From NCBI GenBank assembly GCA_035457105.1, contig DATIBX010000681.1, positions 1-9,736 of the forward strand: 9,736 nt of DNA, written 5' to 3'. How positions within the stretch are numbered: position 1 is the first letter of the stretch; each line of letters starts with the position of its first letter. Positions 6,560 through 9,736 of this stretch are shown here, piece by piece. Under the pieces are notes generated by a model that was not told where the DNA came from, searched no databases, and saw only the letters and a list, made by a program, of their open reading frames with translations. Origin of the DNA: PSRF01 sp035457105. GTDB taxonomy: Bacteria > Acidobacteriota > Blastocatellia > Pyrinomonadales > Pyrinomonadaceae. Both the position numbers and the translations under genes were made by a program.

Positions 6560-6565
6560 TTAGGC

Positions 6566-6663
6566 TTTTGGTCTTTGGCTTTTGGTCTTTGAGCTTTGTA
6601 CTTTGTGTGGTTAGGTCCCGCACAAAGTTCTAAGGCCAAAGATCAAAGCTCAAAGACCCAAAA
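6566..6663. repeat. Long CTTTG-rich hairpin directly before leuC
   Basis: The left arm at 6566-6610 and right arm at 6618-6663 pair at about 36 of 45 positions with one bulge and a 7-nt loop. Each arm is a degenerate tandem of GGTCTTTG and CTTTG units about 7-8 bases long. It fills most of the 116-base leuB-leuC spacer and ends 12 bases before ATG 6676. Those 12 bases are pyrimidine-rich (TCTTTCTTTCTT) and hold no Shine-Dalgarno site. It could act as a transcript-stabilising or partly terminating hairpin, or be an inserted repeat. Confidence 0.8.
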
Positions 6664-6675
6664 TCTTTCTTTCTT

Positions 6676-8082
6676 ATGAAAACTTTGTTCGATAAATTGT
6701 GGGAAGCGCACGTCGTACGTCAGGCGAACGATGAACCCACACTTCTTTATATTGACCTCCACCTGATTCATGAAGTCACTTCACCTCAGGCGTTTGAGGG
6801 ACTGCGCCAGGCCGGCCGTCGAGTACGCAGACCGGATCTGACGTTTGGAACCGTCGATCATAATGTTCCGACCACTGACCGGAGTCTTCCCATTACCGAT
6901 CCGATTGCTGCGACTCAGATAGAAACTCTCAGGAACAACTGTCGCGACTTCGGAATCAAACTCTTCGACATCCACTCCCGCGAACAGGGAATAGTGCACG
7001 TTATTGGTCCTGAGCTTGGTCTAACACAACCAGGCATGACCATTGTTTGTGGCGATAGTCATACGAGCACCCACGGCGCATTTGGTGCACTCGCATTTGG
7101 TATTGGAACCAGTGAGGTCGAACATGTGCTCGCCACCCAGTGCCTCCCACAAAACAGACCGCGAACGATGCTAATAAACGTCACCGGGGCTTTGCCTGAG
7201 GGCGTTACAGCGAAGGATTTGGCGCTGGGCATAATCGGGAAGATAGGTACCGACGGCGCTACGGGATACGCAATCGAATACGCTGGGCCGGCAATTCGGT
7301 CGTTGTCGATGGAAGGCAGGATGACACTCTGCAATATGAGTATCGAAGCTGGCGCTCGAGCGGGAATGATTGCTCCTGACGAGATCACTTTTAATTATCT
7401 GCAAGGTCGACCTTTCGCACCTTCGGGTGAAAAATGGGTCGAGGCGGTGGAGAGTTGGCGAAAGTTTGCCACTGACGAGGATGCGGCTTATGACCGAGAA
7501 GTCGCAATCAACGCAGCCGCGCTCGAACCCTTCGTGACCTGGGGAACCAGTCCGGGCATGGTCGTCCCAATTACCAGTTATGTCCCTGACCCGGCAGAAG
7601 CTCAGAATGATGCTGATCGACAGGCTGCCGAGCGGGCGCTGGAGTACATGAACTTACGTCCCCGCACCAGAATTCAAGATATTGCTATCAATCGCGCCTT
7701 TATCGGTTCGTGCACAAACGCTCGCATTGAAGACCTGCGCGCGGCGGCTCGAGTTGTCAAAGGCTACCGAGTAGACGATTCGGTGAACGCGATGGTGGTT
7801 CCGGGATCGCATTCGGTAAAACTCGAGGCCGAACGCGAAGGCCTTGATCGAATTTTTAGTGAAGCAGGTTTTGAGTGGCGCGAAGCAGGCTGTTCGATGT
7901 GCCTGGGAATGAATCCCGACATTCTGCAACCCGGTGAGCGGTGCGCATCCACCAGTAACAGAAATTTTGAAGGACGCCAGGGCCGCGGAGGGCGTACACA
8001 CCTCGTCAGTCCGATGATGGCAGCAGCTGCCGCTATCAAAGGTCACTTCACCGATGTTCGAGAGTGGGACTTTAGATCTTAA
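6676..8082 (+). CDS. leuC: 3-isopropylmalate dehydratase large subunit
   Basis: LeuC with LeuD isomerises 2-isopropylmalate to 3-isopropylmalate through an aconitase-type 4Fe-4S cluster. The 468 residues match the usual bacterial length (about 465-470). It begins KTLFDKLWEAHVV, has the early motif TFGTVDHNVPT at 56-66, and GDSHTSTHGAFGALAFGIG at 126-144. The cluster cysteines are C346 (FIGSCTNARIEDL) and C406/C409 (AGCSMCLGMNPD). The C-terminal STSNRNFEGRQGRGGRTHLV is intact, so all expected catalytic elements are present. ATG 6676 is supported by this N-terminus, but no ribosome binding site precedes it; the repeat hairpin at 6566-6663 ends 12 bases upstream. Initiation may depend on coupling from leuB or on a non-canonical mechanism. 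leuD follows after 11 bases, fitting equal production of the two subunits. Confidence 0.97.
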   Translation: MKTLFDKLWEAHVVRQANDEPTLLYIDLHLIHEVTSPQAFEGLRQAGRRVRRPDLTFGTVDHNVPTTDRSLPITDPIAATQIETLRNNCRDFGIKLFDIHSREQGIVHVIGPELGLTQPGMTIVCGDSHTSTHGAFGALAFGIGTSEVEHVLATQCLPQNRPRTMLINVTGALPEGVTAKDLALGIIGKIGTDGATGYAIEYAGPAIRSLSMEGRMTLCNMSIEAGARAGMIAPDEITFNYLQGRPFAPSGEKWVEAVESWRKFATDEDAAYDREVAINAAALEPFVTWGTSPGMVVPITSYVPDPAEAQNDADRQAAERALEYMNLRPRTRIQDIAINRAFIGSCTNARIEDLRAAARVVKGYRVDDSVNAMVVPGSHSVKLEAEREGLDRIFSEAGFEWREAGCSMCLGMNPDILQPGERCASTSNRNFEGRQGRGGRTHLVSPMMAAAAAIKGHFTDVREWDFRS

Positions 8083-8093
8083 CAGTTGAGACC

Positions 8094-8699
8094 ATGAATA
8101 GTTTTCGACAACATACCGGATTGGTAGCGCCGCTCGATCGAGCGAACGTCGATACTGATCAAATCATTCCGAAACAGTTTTTGAAGCGGATCGAACGAAC
8201 CGGCTTTGGACAATTTCTTTTCTTCGATTGGCGTTACCTTGCTGACGGTCAACCGAACCCTTCGTTCATCCTCAACGAGTCTCGTTTTCAAGGTGCATCA
8301 ATCCTGGTAGCCGGCAAGAACTTTGGTTGCGGTTCATCACGCGAACACGCGCCATGGTCGCTGTCTGAATACGGCTTTTGCGTGATCATTGCGCCGTCGT
8401 TTGCCGATATCTTTTCAAACAACTGCTTCAAGAACGGGATGCTGCCCATCACGCTCCCCGATTCTGAAGTTGAAGAGCTGATGAGTCGAGCACTGGCCAA
8501 TGAAGGCTATCAGTTAACTATTGATCTTGAAAAACTCACGATCGAAGATGGCCGTGGTTTCTCAAGCGAGTTTAAGGTAGGAGACTTTCAGCGATATTGT
8601 CTGCTTGAAGGATTGGACGATATTGGCCTAACACTAAAGCACGAATCCCTTATCAAATCCTACGAATCATCCCGCCCCACCTGGCTAAGTTCTCCGTAA
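8094..8699 (+). CDS. leuD: 3-isopropylmalate dehydratase small subunit
   Basis: This swivelling domain completes the LeuCD active site. The protein has 201 residues, the usual length of the bacterial proteobacterial-type LeuD rather than the shorter archaeal type (about 160). Key segments are ANVDTDQIIPKQFLKRIERT (17-36), FFDWRY (43-48) and AGKNFGCGSSREHAPWSL (73-90), which contains the substrate-recognition serines and arginine. IIAPSFADIFSNNCFKNGML follows at 98-117. The start lies 11 bases after the leuC stop, with only a weak TTGAG upstream, so translation is probably coupled to leuC. It is the last gene of the cluster; the next gene runs toward it from the right. Confidence 0.97.
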   Translation: MNSFRQHTGLVAPLDRANVDTDQIIPKQFLKRIERTGFGQFLFFDWRYLADGQPNPSFILNESRFQGASILVAGKNFGCGSSREHAPWSLSEYGFCVIIAPSFADIFSNNCFKNGMLPITLPDSEVEELMSRALANEGYQLTIDLEKLTIEDGRGFSSEFKVGDFQRYCLLEGLDDIGLTLKHESLIKSYESSRPTWLSSP

Positions 8700-8749
8700 T
8701 TCTCGCGTTCGCAGCTTCTGACTAACTTAGCGAATGGGTTGATTTTTTC
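8684..8749 (+). terminator. Weak terminator candidate at the end of leuD
   Basis: GCTAAGTT at 8684-8691, inside the last codons of leuD, pairs perfectly with AACTTAGC at 8724-8731. A run of six T lies at 8743-8748. The 32-nt loop and the gap before the T-run are atypical. The inverted repeat at 8757-8852 is an alternative end-of-transcript structure. Confidence 0.25.
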
Positions 8750-8756
8750 AGGATTT

Positions 8757-8852
8757 CTCTGTGCAACCTTAGTGCCCTCGGTGACTCTGTGGTTGGCAAG
8801 ATGGCCCAAGACTTCACCACAGAGGCACTGAGAACACTGAGAGGGCACAGAG
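8757..8852. repeat. Inverted repeat with 37-nt arms, copy 3
   Basis: The arms at 8757-8793 and 8816-8852 are reverse complements at 29 of 37 positions with a 22-nt spacer, the same geometry as copy 1. Outer CTCTGTGC and inner CTCTGTGGT ends are kept. It lies in the 269-base gap between the convergent leuD and nucleotidyltransferase genes, where it could end or protect transcripts from both sides. The rest of the gap (8853-8968) shows nothing I can interpret. Confidence 0.87.
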
Positions 8853-8968
8853 AAGGACCACCAGTTAGCTCTCAATCGAAAAGCGCAAGACCGTCGAGTG
8901 GCGATATTCCTCACCGGACCTTAGTTCGAGAGATTAAATCCCCTTCTGAATGTTTACGGAGAAAAGAA

Positions 8969-9718
8969 TCAAGGCAGGTTGGAAAAAACCCGGTGCGCCT
9001 CTTCCAATGTCTCTTTTGAACCGACGTCAAACCATACTCCGGGCACTTTCCAAGTATAGAAAGGAAGGCGCTGATACATCCATTGGACCAGGCGTCCGGG
9101 CTGATCAGGATTGTTACCTTCGGAGATGTACTGGCGAATTAGCGGCAAACTGGATTTTGGGTAATAGTACAAGGCAATTCCGGTGAGGGTACTTTTCGGT
9201 TCGGCCGGCTTCTCCTCAAAGAAAGTGATGCGTCCCTCGTCATCAATTTCGATCGAGTTGTACTTCTTGATCTCCTCGAGATTACCCACATCGTAAACTG
9301 CTAAGACGGGCGCGTTTTTCTGTTTGCAAAATTCACCAAATTCAACCAGATCGTCGCTGAACAGGTTATCACCACCAACTACGATGATGTCGTCGTTTAC
9401 TTGATGCGAGTCGAGGACCAAATGCATGTCGCCAATCGCACCGAGCTTGTTTTTATCATCTGTGCTTTGATCATTTACGATCTTGAATCCGAAATGATGA
9501 TGTCCGCTGTGATAATTTTCGGACCACTGCTGAAAGTGACCAGCGAACTTCGCGTTCGTAACAATGTAAGCCTGATCGATGTGCAGGATCGTTGAAAGAT
9601 TATCCAGGACATGTTCGAGCATTGGCTTACCAGCCACGTCGAGCAGTGGTTTCGGTTGCGTTAACGTGAGTGGATATAAACGCGTCGCATACCCAGCAGC
9701 AAGAATAATGAGTTTCAT
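8969..9718 (-). CDS. Sugar-phosphate nucleotidyltransferase
   Basis: This is a 249-residue NTP-transferase-family enzyme that would couple a sugar 1-phosphate (or similar phosphorylated substrate) to a nucleotide, releasing pyrophosphate. The fold signature is clear: KLIILAAGYATRLYPLT at 2-18 (nucleotide-binding loop), KPLLDVAGKPML at 23-34, the metal-binding GGDN at 115-118 (D117), FFEEKP at 166-171 with its lysine, and WFDVGSKETLEEA at 229-241. There is no left-handed beta-helix acyltransferase domain, so it is not GlmU-like. Length and motifs fit the stand-alone RfbA/UGP-like group, but the actual sugar and nucleotide cannot be told from sequence alone. ATG 9718 is supported by the N-terminal motif; only 18 bases remain upstream, with no ribosome binding site visible. 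It converges on leuD and is functionally unrelated to the leucine cluster; partner genes for cell-surface sugars may lie beyond the right edge. Confidence 0.93.
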   Translation of the reverse strand: MKLIILAAGYATRLYPLTLTQPKPLLDVAGKPMLEHVLDNLSTILHIDQAYIVTNAKFAGHFQQWSENYHSGHHHFGFKIVNDQSTDDKNKLGAIGDMHLVLDSHQVNDDIIVVGGDNLFSDDLVEFGEFCKQKNAPVLAVYDVGNLEEIKKYNSIEIDDEGRITFFEEKPAEPKSTLTGIALYYYPKSSLPLIRQYISEGNNPDQPGRLVQWMYQRLPFYTWKVPGVWFDVGSKETLEEAHRVFSNLP

Positions 9719-9736
9719 ATATTTGGAGTGGGGGGG

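Noticed and set aside
510..8852. CRISPR array
   Set aside because: The repeats are inverted, far apart and not regularly spaced with unique spacers, and no cas genes are present.
8789..9186. Plus-strand open frames crossing the leuD-nucleotidyltransferase gap
   Set aside because: They run through repeat copy 3 and antisense to the nucleotidyltransferase, and have no ribosome binding site or recognisable motif.

Overview
The window is a bacterial chromosomal segment of moderate GC content. It carries a complete leucine-biosynthesis cluster (leuA, leuB, leuC, leuD) with a divergent LysR-type regulator gene. It is flanked by a large secreted protein rich in calcium-binding-type aspartate loops, a sugar-phosphate nucleotidyltransferase and an unrecognised gene at the left edge. 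Genes are conventional, mostly with ATG starts, and intergenic spaces are long and filled with palindromic repeats. This style, together with the secreted D-x-D-x-D-G protein, would fit a free-living soil or sediment bacterium such as an Acidobacteriota (Blastocatellia-like) lineage. That placement is an impression from gene style, not a phylogenetic result.

Layout. Positions 1-402 (+) hold an unrecognised helical protein, probably cut by the window edge. Positions 403-827 are intergenic and contain an intact 37-nt-arm inverted repeat flanked by two decayed half-arms. Positions 828-2705 (+) encode a secreted protein with about ten aspartate-rich loops. Positions 2706-3055 are almost entirely a nested fold-back element: an outer 24-nt perfect inverted repeat, a middle 10-nt repeat and an inner copy of the 37-nt-arm repeat. 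Positions 3056-3934 (-) encode the LysR-type regulator. Positions 3935-4105 are the divergent control region, with a good sigma70-type promoter for leuA and an AT-rich dyad centred about 50 bases upstream of the predicted leuA transcript start. Positions 4106-8699 (+) are leuA, leuB, leuC and leuD. CTTTG-rich hairpins stand in front of leuB and in front of leuC. Positions 8700-8968 are a convergent gap with a third copy of the 37-nt-arm repeat. Positions 8969-9718 (-) encode the nucleotidyltransferase.

How the genes work together. LeuA condenses 2-ketoisovalerate with acetyl-CoA to 2-isopropylmalate. LeuC and LeuD isomerise it to 3-isopropylmalate. LeuB oxidises that to the precursor of 2-ketoisocaproate, the keto acid of leucine. 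LeuA is only 399 residues and stops where the C-terminal leucine-sensing domain normally begins, so classical feedback inhibition by leucine through that domain is not expected. The adjacent LysR gene and its dyad offer a transcriptional alternative, which is inference.

I found no defence system, CRISPR array, tRNA or rRNA, transposase or clearly new gene system. The least ordinary content is the repeat DNA between the genes and the short LeuA.
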